Positions 4,858 through 5,028 of a DNA stretch of 5,028 nt are shown here, in pieces. The DNA comes from Microcaldota archaeon (lineage in GTDB: Archaea > Micrarchaeota > Micrarchaeia > Anstonellales > Bilamarchaeaceae), in NCBI GenBank assembly GCA_021823425.1, contig JAKANX010000080.1, forward strand, positions 1-5,028. The letters are read 5' to 3'. How positions within the stretch are numbered: the stretch's first letter is position 1; each line of letters starts with the position of its first letter. The notes under the pieces were generated by a model. That model saw only the letters and a list, made by a program, of their open reading frames with translations. It was not told the origin of the DNA and did not search any database. The position numbers and the translations under genes were made by a program.

Positions 4858-4897
4858 CGCGACAACTCGCGAATGTTCGCAAGAAACATCCTGCGCA
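4858..4897. promoter_or_regulatory. Cluster of overlapping short palindromes, possible operator
   Basis: Four dyads fall within 40 nt: CGCG-6-CGCG (4858-4871), GCGAATGTTCGC (4869-4880, 5-bp arms around TG), ATGTT-7-AACAT (4873-4889) and TGCGCA (4892-4897). They lie between the palindromic TATA-like box and the start of the divergent gene, where a regulator of that gene could bind. This is inference from position and symmetry only. Confidence 0.25.
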
Positions 4898-4901
4898 GAT
4901 A

Positions 4902-4910
4902 CTAATAAAA
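4902..4910 (+). promoter_or_regulatory. Candidate TATA box of the divergent gene
   Basis: TAATAAAAA lies about 33-41 nt upstream of the ATG at 4943, which would place a transcription start about 10-15 nt before the codon, giving a short leader. No GGTG-type SD precedes that ATG, which fits a leaderless or nearly leaderless message. A second AT-rich run (TTATAATAA, 4925-4933) is too close to the ATG to act as a TATA box. Confidence 0.3.
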
Positions 4911-4942
4911 ACAGCGAATGAGAGTTATAATAACGGGATAAC

Positions 4943-5028
4943 ATGGAAAAAAAGAGGGGAATTGTTCAGGTTTCGGTAAAAAAAGTCGATATTACCAAGG
5001 ACCTTAAGCAATTGTTCAACCACAACAA
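4943..5028 (+). CDS. Unrecognised protein, 5' fragment, divergent from the r-protein operon
   Basis: A frame opens at ATG 4943 and stays open for 28 full codons to the window edge (N-terminus MEKKRGIVQVSVKKVDITKD). It is lysine-rich and more AT-rich than the r-protein genes, which may mean different codon use. I do not recognise the family from so short a piece. The upstream AT-rich region and the absence of any overlapping gene favour a real start, but a chance frame of this length cannot be excluded. Confidence 0.5.
   Translation, partial: MEKKRGIVQVSVKKVDITKDLKQLFNHN

Larger units (their letters stand above)
4587..4942. other. Intergenic region between the r-protein operon and a divergent gene
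   Basis: This is the only long stretch without a firm gene. The part next to S17 (4587-4800) is of mixed composition and contains a possible leader peptide, three degenerate motif copies and a hairpin. From 4801 to 4942 it is more AT-rich and contains TATA-like boxes and several short palindromes, consistent with a divergent promoter region. No tRNA, rRNA or CRISPR repeats are visible. Confidence 0.7.

Overview
The window carries the middle of an archaeal spc-type ribosomal protein operon on the minus strand. Transcription order from the right is S17, L14, L24, S4e, L5, S14, S8, L6, L32e, L19e, L18. S4e, L32e and L19e have no bacterial counterparts, and their position between the universal r-proteins is the archaeal arrangement. 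S14 is the short form with four cysteines, and L6, L14 and S8 match the archaeal versions. The host is therefore an archaeon. Compact proteins, a GC-rich composition (judged by eye) and the way the operon is broken up suggest an uncultivated lineage such as a DPANN group, but this window alone cannot fix the phylum.

Layout. Positions 1-9 match the end of a common Illumina sequencing adapter, so the first bases are probably artefact and L18 is cut there. From 10 to 4586 there are eleven tightly packed genes with 2-15 nt between them. Almost every start is preceded by a GGTGA-type Shine-Dalgarno sequence 4-7 nt upstream, and at five junctions the SD shares its first G with the stop codon of the gene before. 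S17 is the first gene of the cluster. The genes that usually precede it in archaea (S3, L29, SUI1-like, Rpp29) are absent. From 4587 to 4942 there is about 350 nt of intergenic DNA. It holds a possible 12-codon leader peptide with its own SD, three degenerate copies of a short motif, a hairpin, a palindromic TTTATAAA box and a cluster of small palindromes. At 4943 a divergent plus-strand gene begins and runs off the window; it is not recognised.

How the genes work together. All eleven products are structural parts of the ribosome. S17, S4e, S14 and S8 belong to the small subunit. L14, L24, L5, L6, L32e, L19e and L18 belong to the large subunit, with L5 and L18 forming the 5S rRNA particle. 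Close spacing and reinitiation-style junctions indicate one co-translated polycistronic message.

Most unusual observation. A 56-nt, nearly self-complementary, heptad-periodic element (865-920) lies inside the L32e gene and is translated as about 18 extra residues between two conserved segments. It resembles, in concept, the palindromic elements that Rickettsia inserts in frame into protein genes. I do not recognise this element family.
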